This document shows, piece after piece, positions 17,116-25,111 of a DNA stretch of 25,336 bases. How positions within the stretch are numbered: the stretch's first letter is position 1; each line of letters starts with the position of its first letter. The notes beneath the pieces were generated by a model, which worked only from the letters and a program-made list of their open reading frames with translations, did no database searches and had not been told where the DNA came from. Origin of the DNA: Pseudomonadota bacterium (GTDB taxonomy: Bacteria; Pseudomonadota; Alphaproteobacteria; Rhizobiales; Xanthobacteraceae). The position numbers and the translations under genes are program-made. The stretch spans positions 1 through 25,336 of the forward strand of contig JAFAFP010000255.1 in assembly GCA_023423415.1 (NCBI GenBank), given 5' to 3'.

Positions 17116-18573
17116 TCAGAACATCGGCGGATATGGCCTACCGCCACGATCGAGCGTGATCCAGCGTGTCTCGGTGAAGGTTTCGAGAGACCAGCGACCG
17201 CCATGCTTGCCCAGGCCCGATGCCTTGAAGCCACCGAACGGCACATGCGGCTCGTCATTCACGGATGAGCAGTTGATGTGACAGTTCCCAGTGTCGAGGC
17301 GATTGACGATGGCGAGACCGCGCGCTTCGTCGCTCGTCATGACACCAGCCGAGAGGCCGTATTCGGTATCATTGGCAATCTGGATGGCTTCATCATCGGT
17401 GCGGAAGGGGATCACCGGCACCACCGGGCCAAACGTCTCATCCTGATAGAGCTTCATATCGGGCGTGACGCCCGTCAGAATCGTCGGCTCGACAAAGCGG
17501 CCGTCGATCTTGCCCCCCAGAACGACTTTCGCGCCCTTGGTGATCGCGTCCTCAAGTTGTTCGCGCACCTTGCCGACTTGCTTGTCATTGATAAGCGGAC
17601 CGATGACGTTTTCCTTGCTCTTTGTGGGATCACCGACCTTGAGCGAACGCGCCCGCTCGACAAAGCGCTTCAGGAACTGGTCAAAAATCTTCTCGTGAAC
17701 GAGAACCTTTTCGACTGACATGCAGATTTGACCCTGATGCATGAAAGAACCGAAATTCGCCGCCTGCGTTGCGCGCTCCATGTCGGCGTCGTCGCAAACG
17801 ATCAACGAATCTTTTCCACCCAGCTCGACACAACACTTCTTGAGATGCGCACCGGCTTTCGCCGCGATCTGACGGCCGACGGCCGTTGATCCTGTGAAGG
17901 ACACACCCTTGACGTAAGGATGCTCAATCAGCTCATCACCCACTTCCTGCACATTCTCACGCGAACACGTCACGACATTGAAGACGCCTTTTGGAACACC
18001 GGCCTCTTCAAACACTTCGGCAAATAGCAAGCCGCCGCAATAAGGCGTCTCCTCGGAAGGCTTCAGAACGATTGTGTTACCTGCTGCAAGCGGAAAGGCG
18101 AAGCCGCGCGCCGAAAGAATGCATGGGAAATTCCATGGACTGATGACGGAAACCACGCCCATGGGGCGGCGGACTGCAGTCGATATTTTTCCGTACTCGG
18201 ACGGCAGGACCTCTCCGATCGACTGCCATGTCGAAGCCGCGGCGGCGTGAAAAACCTCCGTTGTATAACCGGCCTCAAACATGCCCTTTCCGAACCAGCC
18301 ACCCCCCTCTCCCTGCAGCGCCTCGACAATCTCGATCTTACGCTTCTCAAAAATCTCGGCGACCTTGGTCAAGTAATGCGCACGCTTGGAGAATGGCAGT
18401 GCGGACCATTCCGGGAAGGCAGCATGAGCGGCCTCGATCGCCGCCGCGGCATCCCCGCGTCCGCAGTCCGGTACTTCCGCCCAGACTGAACCGTCCGCGG
18501 GATTGAAGTCCTTGAACATCCGGCGCGCGGATACGCGGCCACCGGCATATTGCCCATCGAATACGCGTGCCAT
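17116..18573 (-). CDS. NAD(P)-dependent aldehyde dehydrogenase
   Basis: This 485-residue member of the aldehyde dehydrogenase superfamily oxidises an aldehyde to the acid. The catalytic Cys is Cys284 in GQICMS, the general base Glu is Glu250 in ELGGKDS, the cofactor-site block SFTGSTAVG is at about 225-233, KPSE is at 171-174 and PWNFP is at 146-150, so every active-site element is present. The sequence style is close to the vanillin/benzaldehyde-type group, but the substrate is not fixed by motifs. GGGAGAG lies about 6 nt before the ATG. It begins 45 bp after the LivF stop on the same strand with no obvious terminator between, which makes it the last gene of the importer operon and suggests that the imported compound is converted through an aldehyde. 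Confidence 0.94.
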   Translation of the reverse strand: MARVFDGQYAGGRVSARRMFKDFNPADGSVWAEVPDCGRGDAAAAIEAAHAAFPEWSALPFSKRAHYLTKVAEIFEKRKIEIVEALQGEGGGWFGKGMFEAGYTTEVFHAAAASTWQSIGEVLPSEYGKISTAVRRPMGVVSVISPWNFPCILSARGFAFPLAAGNTIVLKPSEETPYCGGLLFAEVFEEAGVPKGVFNVVTCSRENVQEVGDELIEHPYVKGVSFTGSTAVGRQIAAKAGAHLKKCCVELGGKDSLIVCDDADMERATQAANFGSFMHQGQICMSVEKVLVHEKIFDQFLKRFVERARSLKVGDPTKSKENVIGPLINDKQVGKVREQLEDAITKGAKVVLGGKIDGRFVEPTILTGVTPDMKLYQDETFGPVVPVIPFRTDDEAIQIANDTEYGLSAGVMTSDEARGLAIVNRLDTGNCHINCSSVNDEPHVPFGGFKASGLGKHGGRWSLETFTETRWITLDRGGRPYPPMF

Positions 18574-18618
18574 TTCAACTCTCCCTATCGCACCGCCCGT
18601 TCAAATCGTGAGAGGCGG

Positions 18619-19944
18619 CTATTTTCCTTCGAAATCTTTGTCTTTTGCAGACGGTTGGTGCTGGAGCTTTTTAATCGTCAACCGTTGGCGGCGTGCCGCG
18701 ACGTGTTCAGACATGACTGTCGTCGCTCTCGAAACGAGAGCCCGAATATCGATTGCCTTGATTTCACCGCGGTTGTCCGCGTCGATCTCACTCCCGGCAC
18801 TGTTATGGCCCAGCGCGCCGTGCAGAGATGCATCCGCGCGCTCCCCACCGATGTGGCGGAAGGCGCTCGGTACCGGATCGGTCCGCCGCTGCCGCTGTAC
18901 ATGGTCTGCCATACGCAGGCTTGCAGCGCGAACCAGCTCGGGCACCTGATCGCTCAACTGCTTTGCGTCGACAGATACCGATGGCCTGGAGACCAGAATC
19001 CCATTTCGTAATCTCTTACCAAGTTCATCCCAAGGATCGCCTTCATTGGCGGGATGATAACGTCCGGCGAAGGCGCTCGGCACGGCCCGCTGCTGCCGCA
19101 ATGCCGCGACGAATGTCGTCTGGATCGCACCTGCGCGCGTCGCAAGCCTCGCAACAAGCCGCCCTATCGCCGCAGTGTCCGCCGGCAGAATGAAGGGCGC
19201 TGGCAGACGAATGGCCGGCGCAACATTCCGCGCAGCGCCGCCGCCGAGATAGGCATTGATGACGGCGGGGTCGCTCATCAGACTTCCGGCGCTGCCCTCG
19301 CCCGTGATGCATCCGACTTCGATCAGATACCCGCGATCGGCAATCTTCAGGCTTTGCCGCGCATTCTGTTCGACCAGAAGAATGCCGACGCCCGTCGCAG
19401 CGATCGACTTGAGCGAACGAAATAATTCTTTGGTCAGCACCGGCGACAACCCGAGCGAGGGTTCATCCAGCATCAGAATATCCGGCTGCGACATCAACGC
19501 GCGGCCGATAGCCACCATCTGTTGCTCGCCGCCGGACATCGTACGCGCGATCTGACTGCGGCGTTCGGCCAGGCGCGGAAACAGCGTGTAAATGCGCGTC
19601 AGCGTTTCGCTCTCACGGCTACGGGCGCGATCTGGAAAGGCGCCGAGCTGCAGGTTTTCCGCGACCGTCAACTCGCCGAAAATGCCGCGCCCCTCGGGCA
19701 CCAGCGCAATACCGTGCTCAACGATGCGATGCGCTTTCATCCCGGTGATGCGATCACCGTTCATATTGATTTCGGACCCGGGCTCCACCTTCACCGTACC
19801 GGCAATGGCTTTCAGCAGACTCGACTTGCCGGCGCCGTTAGCGCCGAGAATGACGCAGATTTCGCCCTTGGCGACGGTTGCGGAGACACCGTCCAACGCG
19901 CGATGCCGGCCATAACGGACGCTGAGATTTGAGATCTCAAGCAT
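18619..19944 (-). CDS. livF: branched-chain-type ABC importer ATPase LivF with long C-terminal extension
   Basis: The first 235 residues form a standard LivF ATPase: Walker A GANGAGKS at 34-41, signature MSGGEQQ at 136-142, Walker B ILMLDE ending at Glu161, and the LivF-type VEQN at 191-194 in place of the usual switch His. LivF normally ends near the AYLGG at 231-235; here the frame continues for about 205 residues. The extension is Arg/Ala-rich and mostly helical by composition. It contains three similar helices (about 262-285, 335-354, 401-420) and the word VPSAF twice, 70 residues apart. I chose the ATG at 19944 (MLEISNLS, with GGGG 9 nt upstream), which overlaps the LivG stop; an ATG at 19953 is also possible. 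It energises the LivHM permease from the cytoplasm. Confidence 0.92.
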   Translation of the reverse strand: MLEISNLSVRYGRHRALDGVSATVAKGEICVILGANGAGKSSLLKAIAGTVKVEPGSEINMNGDRITGMKAHRIVEHGIALVPEGRGIFGELTVAENLQLGAFPDRARSRESETLTRIYTLFPRLAERRSQIARTMSGGEQQMVAIGRALMSQPDILMLDEPSLGLSPVLTKELFRSLKSIAATGVGILLVEQNARQSLKIADRGYLIEVGCITGEGSAGSLMSDPAVINAYLGGGAARNVAPAIRLPAPFILPADTAAIGRLVARLATRAGAIQTTFVAALRQQRAVPSAFAGRYHPANEGDPWDELGKRLRNGILVSRPSVSVDAKQLSDQVPELVRAASLRMADHVQRQRRTDPVPSAFRHIGGERADASLHGALGHNSAGSEIDADNRGEIKAIDIRALVSRATTVMSEHVAARRQRLTIKKLQHQPSAKDKDFEGK

Positions 19945-20671
19945 CGTTGTCATCCCCGAGATAGGCCTGCACGACTTCGGGATCGGACAGCACCTCCGCA
20001 ACGCCGCCTTCCTTGATCTTGCGGCCAGAACTCATCACCACACAGCGCTCGCACAGTGAGCGGATCGCATCCATCACATGTTCGACCATGATGATGGTGC
20101 GCCCCTCCCGGTTCAGCTTCTCGATCAGCGCGATGCCGATATTCAGTTCGCTCGGGTTGAGGCCGGCCAGCCATTCATCCAGCAGCAGCACGCGCGGATC
20201 GGAGGCCAACGCGCGGGCCAGCTCCACCCGCTTCTGGTCTATATAGGTCATCGCCGCGACCGGCACATGCTCGCGGCCGCGCAAACCAACCAGCGCCAGC
20301 AGTTCACGCGCAAGGTCGTGCGCCTCCGCGCCCCAGACGCGGCGATGGCCAAAGACCGCGCCGGCCATGACATTGCGCTCAGCATCCATTGACGGCAACA
20401 TACGCACGAGCTGGAAAGTGCGCGCGACACCCAGCCGGGCGATGTCATGCGCGGCCCGGCCGGAGATCTTCTCTCCGCCGAGATCGATGTCGCCCGAATC
20501 CGGCTTCAGCGCACCGGAAATCAGGTTCAGCATCGTGGTCTTGCCGGAGCCGTTCGGACCGATCAACGCGAACAGCTCGCCCTGACGAACCTCAAAGCTC
20601 ACATCATTCACCGCGACAAGGCCACCGAAAGCCTTGCGCGCACTGGCAACGCGAAGGGCAACAGCGGTCAT
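19937..20671 (-). CDS. livG: branched-chain-type ABC importer ATPase LivG
   Basis: This 244-residue cytoplasmic ATPase pairs with LivF. Walker A is GPNGSGKTT at 38-46, the Q-loop Gln is at 87 in TFQ, the Walker B Asp-Glu is 165-166, and the switch His is 198 in VEH. The signature loop is unusual: at 141-150 it reads MTYIDQKRVE instead of LSGGQ-like sequence, and the residue after the Walker B Glu is Trp in DEWLAG rather than Pro. Its start overlaps the LivM stop as ATGA, and its stop lies within the start of livF. Function as a LivG protein is clear from order and length; the altered signature suggests that one of the two ATP sites is catalytically weak. Confidence 0.94.
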   Translation of the reverse strand: MTAVALRVASARKAFGGLVAVNDVSFEVRQGELFALIGPNGSGKTTMLNLISGALKPDSGDIDLGGEKISGRAAHDIARLGVARTFQLVRMLPSMDAERNVMAGAVFGHRRVWGAEAHDLARELLALVGLRGREHVPVAAMTYIDQKRVELARALASDPRVLLLDEWLAGLNPSELNIGIALIEKLNREGRTIIMVEHVMDAIRSLCERCVVMSSGRKIKEGGVAEVLSDPEVVQAYLGDDNDA

Positions 20672-21639
20672 GCCGCCTCCTTCAAGGCTTCAGGTTCAGC
20701 GTCGGTGTGTTTCCGCCGCATGCGCGCACGCAACTGCTCGAGCCGCCCAGTCACACCGTCTGGCAGGAGATAGACGATCAGGAGGAAAGCAAGTCCGATG
20801 ACGATGGACGTGTCATTCGGGAAACGGACGGAGACGAAATCCATGACGATCGAGAACGGGATGACGCCAACCAACGGCCCCCACAGCCGGCGCGTCCCGC
20901 CGAGCAACGCCATGATGACGACGAGGAAGGAGATCATCGGATTGAAGGCCGACGGCGGCTCGACATAGGCATAGCGCGGCGCAAGGATCGCACCGGCCAT
21001 GCCGATAAAGGCGCCGGAGATCATGAACAGGATGATCTTCAGCTTCGCCGTATCGATGCCGACATGACGGGCGACCATCTCATCGTTGCCGATGATCTGC
21101 ATGGCAAAGCCGAGCCGCGAGCGGTTGATCAACCAGCCGGTGATGAAGACGACGACCGTCAGCGCCAGCAGCATCCAATAGATGTGCTGTTCGGTGAAAT
21201 CGGTGAAGACGTAAAGTCCCATCCGCGTGGACAGCTTGGTTTGCAGCCATGACACGATCTGACGGACCAGTTCGGCAAGCCCGAGCGTGAAGATGACGAA
21301 ATAGACACCAGAAATCCGCAGCGTCGCGGCGCCGACAAGACCGGCGAGGATCGCCGCGAGAACCGCACCGGCCACGACAAGCAACGGATACGGCAGATAG
21401 TCGAGGCCAAGCGCTACCGAGTAGGTGCCAAGACCGAAGAAGGCCGCAGTCGCCAGCGAAATATAGTGTGTCGGCCCCGAGAACAGCGTCCAGGCGGTGC
21501 AGAGCGCGGCATAGAGCACGATGTTCAGCGCCAGAGACAGGTAATAACCCTGATCGAACAGCGGCAGCGTTGCCGCAGCCGCAACGATGACCGCACCGAT
21601 CAGCGCTATCCTGATTTCAGCGGATGAGAGGCGCGTCAT
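20668..21639 (-). CDS. livM: branched-chain-type ABC importer permease LivM
   Basis: This 323-residue inner-membrane permease has about nine hydrophobic segments. Family landmarks are the SLATAAFFGLGTY segment near 61-73, LRISGVYFVIFTLGLAELVRQ, and the coupling region around GFAMQIIGNDEMVARHVGID, which contacts the ATPases. It forms the translocation channel with LivH. The ATG overlaps the LivH stop as ATGA and its own stop overlaps the LivG start in the same way, so the three genes are translationally coupled. The C-terminus has a short basic tail (RARMRRKHTD). Substrate class is not predictable from the permease. Confidence 0.95.
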   Translation of the reverse strand: MTRLSSAEIRIALIGAVIVAAAATLPLFDQGYYLSLALNIVLYAALCTAWTLFSGPTHYISLATAAFFGLGTYSVALGLDYLPYPLLVVAGAVLAAILAGLVGAATLRISGVYFVIFTLGLAELVRQIVSWLQTKLSTRMGLYVFTDFTEQHIYWMLLALTVVVFITGWLINRSRLGFAMQIIGNDEMVARHVGIDTAKLKIILFMISGAFIGMAGAILAPRYAYVEPPSAFNPMISFLVVIMALLGGTRRLWGPLVGVIPFSIVMDFVSVRFPNDTSIVIGLAFLLIVYLLPDGVTGRLEQLRARMRRKHTDAEPEALKEAA

Positions 21640-22502
21640 GTCTGCTGCCTGCCGAAGATACCTTGTGGCCGGAACAGCAGCACAAGCGTGAACAGCGCAT
21701 AGGTTGCGGCGAGTGTCAGGCCGGGATCGATCAGCCGCGCCACCGCCGTTTCCGCAATGCCGAGAATGAGCGCCGCCAACACCGCACCGCGCACATCACC
21801 CACGCCGCCCATGATGACGATGATCAACGCCTTCATGGTGAAGACCACGCCCATCGAGGCATTGAAGGTGTAATAGGTCGACAGCAACGTGCCGCCGCAG
21901 GCCGTCAATGCGCCGCCAAGGGCAAAGGCCAGCGCGGCCGCGCTCGCGACGTCAATACCGACGAGATTGGCGGAATTCGGATTGACGGCGACCGCGCGCA
22001 CCGCCGTGCCATATCGCGTCTTGTAGAGAAAGAGATAGAGCGCCGCCGCGATCAGGCAGGCGGCAAGAAATGCGACAACCCGGTTCAATCCGTAATAGCC
22101 GCCGAAGATCTCGAAGCGTTCGGCCAGAAACGTGTAGGACGTATAGGCGCCGCCGAAACCACGCAGCATCAATCCCTGGAACAAGAACAACAGGCCGAAC
22201 GTGGCCAGAATGGAATCCACCTCCAGCATTCCGGCATTCTTGGCACGATCGACCAGCGGCCGCAGGAGATAGGTGTAGATCGCCCAGTTAATGACAAAGG
22301 CAACCGGGGCGATGATAAAAAGGCCCCAGAGCGGACTGACCTGATATGATGCAAACAGCCAGAAGGCGATGAAACAGGCCGCGACCAGCGTCTCACCAGT
22401 GGCGAGATTCATAATGCGCGCGACGCCATATTGCAGCGTCAACCCCAGCGCAATGAGTGCATAGGTGCCGCCGAGCAGAATACCGGTAACGAGCGTTTCC
22501 AT
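21636..22502 (-). CDS. livH: branched-chain-type ABC importer permease LivH
   Basis: This 288-residue inner-membrane permease opens with METLVTGILLGGTYALIALG, the classic LivH N-terminus, and ends with LFRPQGIFGRQQT, also typical. About eight hydrophobic segments are seen, with the coupling segment TRYGTAVRAVAVNPNSANLVGID around 166-188. I prefer the ATG at 22502, preceded by GGGAAGAGGA; a GTG 12 nt upstream is in frame but lacks a ribosome site. It pairs with LivM, which it overlaps by 4 nt. A perfect hairpin lies in the 70-bp gap after the binding-protein gene. Confidence 0.95.
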   Translation of the reverse strand: METLVTGILLGGTYALIALGLTLQYGVARIMNLATGETLVAACFIAFWLFASYQVSPLWGLFIIAPVAFVINWAIYTYLLRPLVDRAKNAGMLEVDSILATFGLLFLFQGLMLRGFGGAYTSYTFLAERFEIFGGYYGLNRVVAFLAACLIAAALYLFLYKTRYGTAVRAVAVNPNSANLVGIDVASAAALAFALGGALTACGGTLLSTYYTFNASMGVVFTMKALIIVIMGGVGDVRGAVLAALILGIAETAVARLIDPGLTLAATYALFTLVLLFRPQGIFGRQQT

Positions 22503-22521
22503 TCCTCTTCCCACGCGAACT

Positions 22522-22551
22522 CATCCGGCGCAGCAGCAGCCGCGCCGGATG
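22522..22551 (-). promoter_or_regulatory. perfect hairpin between binding-protein and permease genes
   Basis: The arms CATCCGGCGC and GCGCCGGATG (10 bp, all paired) enclose a 10-nt loop, 21 nt after the binding-protein stop. No T-run follows on the minus strand, so it is better read as an mRNA-stabilising or partial-termination hairpin. Such structures commonly let the binding protein be made in excess over the membrane parts. Confidence 0.65.
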
Positions 22552-22572
22552 CAGATCGTCAGATCGTTCTCG

Positions 22573-23775
22573 TTACTTCCAGGCTTCTTTCTTGACCGGC
22601 GCTTTCGCACCGTCGACGCCCTTGGAAGCCGCCACACCGTTGAACGACCCGTTCTGCCACTGACCGACAGACCACACCTTGTGATTGATGTTGTCGCTTA
22701 GCGAGATTTCACCCACGACGGTCGTGAACGGCTTCTTCTTGATTTCGGCAATCACAGCCGCCTTGTCGGTCGTGCCGGCACGCTCGATCGCTTGCTCCAG
22801 AATCTGGAGACCGGCATAAGTCACAGCGCTGGCCCAGGAGTCCGGGTCTGCTCCGGTCACGTCCTTGTGCTTTTTGCGATACTCCTGGATCGCCTTGGAG
22901 TCAGGATTGATGCCACCGACGCCCATGACGCCGTTGGCATTATCCTTGAAGCGGCCGGCATAACCCGGGAACGCCGTGCCGACGCCGACATAGAAGGCCC
23001 CGACATCGAACTTCTGGATCTGCGCCTGTTCGGTCAGCGCAAAGGTGTCCGGCGGATAGGAGAATGCGACGAAGGCATCCGGGTTTGCCGCCTTGGCAGC
23101 GCTGATGATCGGCGCAACGTCCTGCGTGCCGAGCGGATAGGATGCTTCATAGACGATGTCGAAGCCGGCCTTCTGCAAGGCAGGCTTGCCCGCATTGAGA
23201 AGCTCAAGACCGAACGCATCGGCGACATTCACGAGCGCCACGCGCTTGCCGATAGCACCGGTATCGCGCAGCTTCACCAGCGCGTCGGCCACACCTTCGG
23301 CCAACTGCTTTGAGGTACCGAGCAGCCAGAATGAATTCGGCCAACGTTTGGCGAATTCGGCGACATTGTCAGTCGCGGCGCTGGTGGTGATGTGTGGATA
23401 GCCGTAACGCGCAATCAGCGGTGCGGTCGCAACATTGAGACCGGTTGAATACGGCGTGACGATGAAGTCGACCTTGTCGACGGTCGCAAGGCGCTGGATG
23501 TTCTTCACAGCCTCTTCGCCGCTGGTCTTGTCATCATATTCGACAAGTTCAAGCTTCATGTTCTTGCCGCCAACCTTCAGGCCACCGCGGTTGTTGACCT
23601 CGTGAATCCAGAGTTTGAGGTTCGGCCAATGGGTCACGGCGGCGCCGCCGGCAAGCGGGCCAGTCTTCGGGGCGCTAGCGCCGATTTTCAGTGTGTCCTG
23701 AGCAGTCGCCAACCCGGTGGCCATTGCAATCGCCGCGGCGGACAACACCAGCGACATTACACCTCTTCTGAGCAT
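22573..23775 (-). CDS. livK: branched-chain-type ABC importer substrate-binding protein
   Basis: This 400-residue periplasmic binding protein captures the ligand for the LivHMGF importer. The ATG at 23775 has GGGGAG about 8 nt upstream; the frame is open 117 nt further but without support. A signal peptide covers residues 1-25 (MLRRGVMSLVLSAAAIAMAT, cleavage at ATA-QD). The mature protein starts DTLKIGASAPKTGPLAGGAA, the typical first strand and ligand loop of the type I periplasmic binding fold (Peripla_BP_6), and has ITTSAATDN and a second-lobe segment VALVNVADAFG. Relatives bind branched-chain amino acids, amides, urea or aromatic acids. Which one applies here is not clear, so the livK symbol is positional. 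Confidence 0.93.
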   Translation of the reverse strand: MLRRGVMSLVLSAAAIAMATGLATAQDTLKIGASAPKTGPLAGGAAVTHWPNLKLWIHEVNNRGGLKVGGKNMKLELVEYDDKTSGEEAVKNIQRLATVDKVDFIVTPYSTGLNVATAPLIARYGYPHITTSAATDNVAEFAKRWPNSFWLLGTSKQLAEGVADALVKLRDTGAIGKRVALVNVADAFGLELLNAGKPALQKAGFDIVYEASYPLGTQDVAPIISAAKAANPDAFVAFSYPPDTFALTEQAQIQKFDVGAFYVGVGTAFPGYAGRFKDNANGVMGVGGINPDSKAIQEYRKKHKDVTGADPDSWASAVTYAGLQILEQAIERAGTTDKAAVIAEIKKKPFTTVVGEISLSDNINHKVWSVGQWQNGSFNGVAASKGVDGAKAPVKKEAWK

Positions 23776-24288
23776 TGCATTTTCTCCCCTTGTGACACCT
23801 GTTTTTTTACGGTGCCTTCTTCTCATGATAATCAGTCTATCCGCTGATGCGGATACCGGTCTAGCGGGTTCCTTCATCGCCGATGCGGACATTCGCTACA
23901 GCCAGGATTGCGCCGTCCCACGAATATGCGGCTATCTGCCGCTCACTTTCTAAAACGAGGTTAAACAGTGGGCAATACGAAGCCTGTGTTTTCGAATGCG
24001 CCCTGATCCATGCAGACTTTGGAATGGTTGACGAAGTCCGCGCAGATCAGATCGAAATAACGTCAGGTGTTGGCTCCGCGAACCGACAACCGATGAAGGC
24101 AAATTCACCGCTAAATCCGACTTTCGTCGTACATTGCCGATCCGTGGACCTGCGCTGCCGCGCTGCTCGCTTTGCAAGGAGACTGGTGGCGCGTCAGATA
24201 GCCAGCCGGACCATGTCGCTGCAATGTGGGTTTGGGCCGCGAGGCTACGGTCTCCGATTGCCCTGGAGATCCGGGCGACGACCTCGTC
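23776..24288. other. intergenic region upstream of the liv operon
   Basis: This 513-bp stretch carries the liv promoter near its left end, including the dyad at 23838-23855. The rest has lower coding character. Open frames on the plus strand (23883-24320) and minus strand (23950-24177) have no recognisable domains and no ribosome sites, so I do not call genes. GATGCGGA occurs twice, at 23846-23853 and 23882-23889, the first inside the dyad. Confidence 0.55.
23834..23863 (-). promoter_or_regulatory. candidate liv promoter containing a TATCCGC dyad
   Basis: On the minus strand TAGACC (23863-23858) and TAGACT (23839-23834) are 18 nt apart, each with four of six consensus positions for sigma-70 boxes. 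A perfect 7-nt inverted repeat TATCCGC-TGAT-GCGGATA (23838-23855) fills the spacer and touches the -10 box, which is where a repressor would block polymerase. The start codon is 58 nt from the -10 box. The dyad is seen directly; the promoter assignment is inference. Confidence 0.4.
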
Positions 24289-24687
24289 TTAACTGGCCTT
24301 GGGAGTTTCCATCAGGCTGACATGGGCGGCGACAACACGCCAACCTTCCGGAAAGCGCACCCAGGTTTGCATCTGGCGTCCGACGCGGCTGCCGGACGAT
24401 GACCGACTGAAAAGCGTCGAGGCAACGGCAAAGTCACGTCCATAGGTCGTAATGACCGTCTTCGACAGCGTCCGTTCAAGGCCAGCCGATGGGCGCCCCG
24501 ACCGAAACGCCCTGATCTCCTCATAGCCATAAAGATTTTCCGTGGCGCCATAGCGGATGGTCCGGGAATCGTCGCGGAACAGAGCGTCGAGTGTTTCGAC
24601 ATCGTTGGAGACAAGCGCCTTTTCATAGCGCTCGAAGGCCGCCGTCACCTCGGCGACAATATCCGGCCGATCAATTTCCATTGTCAT
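24289..24687 (-). CDS. AtzH/HpxZ-like small protein (NTF2-like fold)
   Basis: This 132-residue protein matches the AtzH-like/DUF3225 family, including the block MTMEIDRPDIVAEVTAAFER, the central FRDDSRTIRYGATENLYGYE, and the C-terminal TWVRFPEGWRVVAAHVS. The family has an NTF2-like fold. HpxZ is associated with oxalurate breakdown in purine use and AtzH with amidase clusters, in which it supports amide or urea-derivative hydrolysis. I start it at the ATG at 24687 (AGAG just upstream); an ATG 6 nt later is possible, and the frame is open to 24798 without support. It stands alone, with no amidase gene nearby in the window. The neighbouring liv importer could supply its substrate, but a 513-bp gap separates them. 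Confidence 0.85.
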   Translation of the reverse strand: MTMEIDRPDIVAEVTAAFERYEKALVSNDVETLDALFRDDSRTIRYGATENLYGYEEIRAFRSGRPSAGLERTLSKTVITTYGRDFAVASTLFSRSSSGSRVGRQMQTWVRFPEGWRVVAAHVSLMETPKAS

Positions 24688-25111
24688 ATTCTCTGGTTCT
24701 CTAGCCAAACTTTTTGAATTCAGGGAGGGATTAGTGCCGGCACAGCCCCCCGTGTGTCCGAAGCTTGCGCGATTCTGAGTGCGTTGTCTTCCCGCCAAGA
24801 GCTACAATGACCCGTATCCCGATCGGCAACAGCAAGCGGCACCCAGCAGAGCAACGACCAGGCGCTCCGACGATGACAAACGGCTGCGTGCAATGCCGGT
24901 TGAGTACAGGGGCGTTTCCACACCATCGAGCATGACGCTTTTCTGGCCTATGGTTGGAATGATGCAGGAGCGTCGTCGGCGCATCGTGAACGGCGACCTG
25001 GCGCAGCCCCTCCGCTGTCGCAGGACGTCAGCTCAAGCGTGACTGCTGAAACAAGAGCGCTTATAATATGCTCAACGTGTTACTATATGTCATTCCCATA
25101 GGAGCACACAC
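24688..25111. other. intergenic region with no supported gene except a promoter
   Basis: Open frames on the plus strand (24779-25042) and minus strand (24720-24926, 24802-24984) overlap each other, lack ribosome sites and show no domain that I recognise. The only supported element is the promoter at 25039-25067 for the small downstream gene. A promoter for the AtzH-like gene should also lie here, but I cannot place it. Confidence 0.55.
25039..25067 (+). promoter_or_regulatory. sigma-70-type promoter of the 55-codon gene
   Basis: GTGACT (25039-25044, four of six to TTGACA) and a perfect TATAAT (25062-25067) are spaced by 17 nt. The start codon follows at 25112, which leaves a leader of about 38 nt. 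This is the best consensus promoter in the window. Confidence 0.65.

Noticed and set aside
23883..24320. 145-codon plus-strand open frame in the liv upstream region.
   Set aside because: It has no ribosome site, an Arg/Cys-rich composition typical of a chance frame, and overlaps the AtzH-like gene end.
24720..25042. Several overlapping open frames of 60-87 codons on both strands.
   Set aside because: They conflict with each other, lack ribosome sites and contain no known domain.
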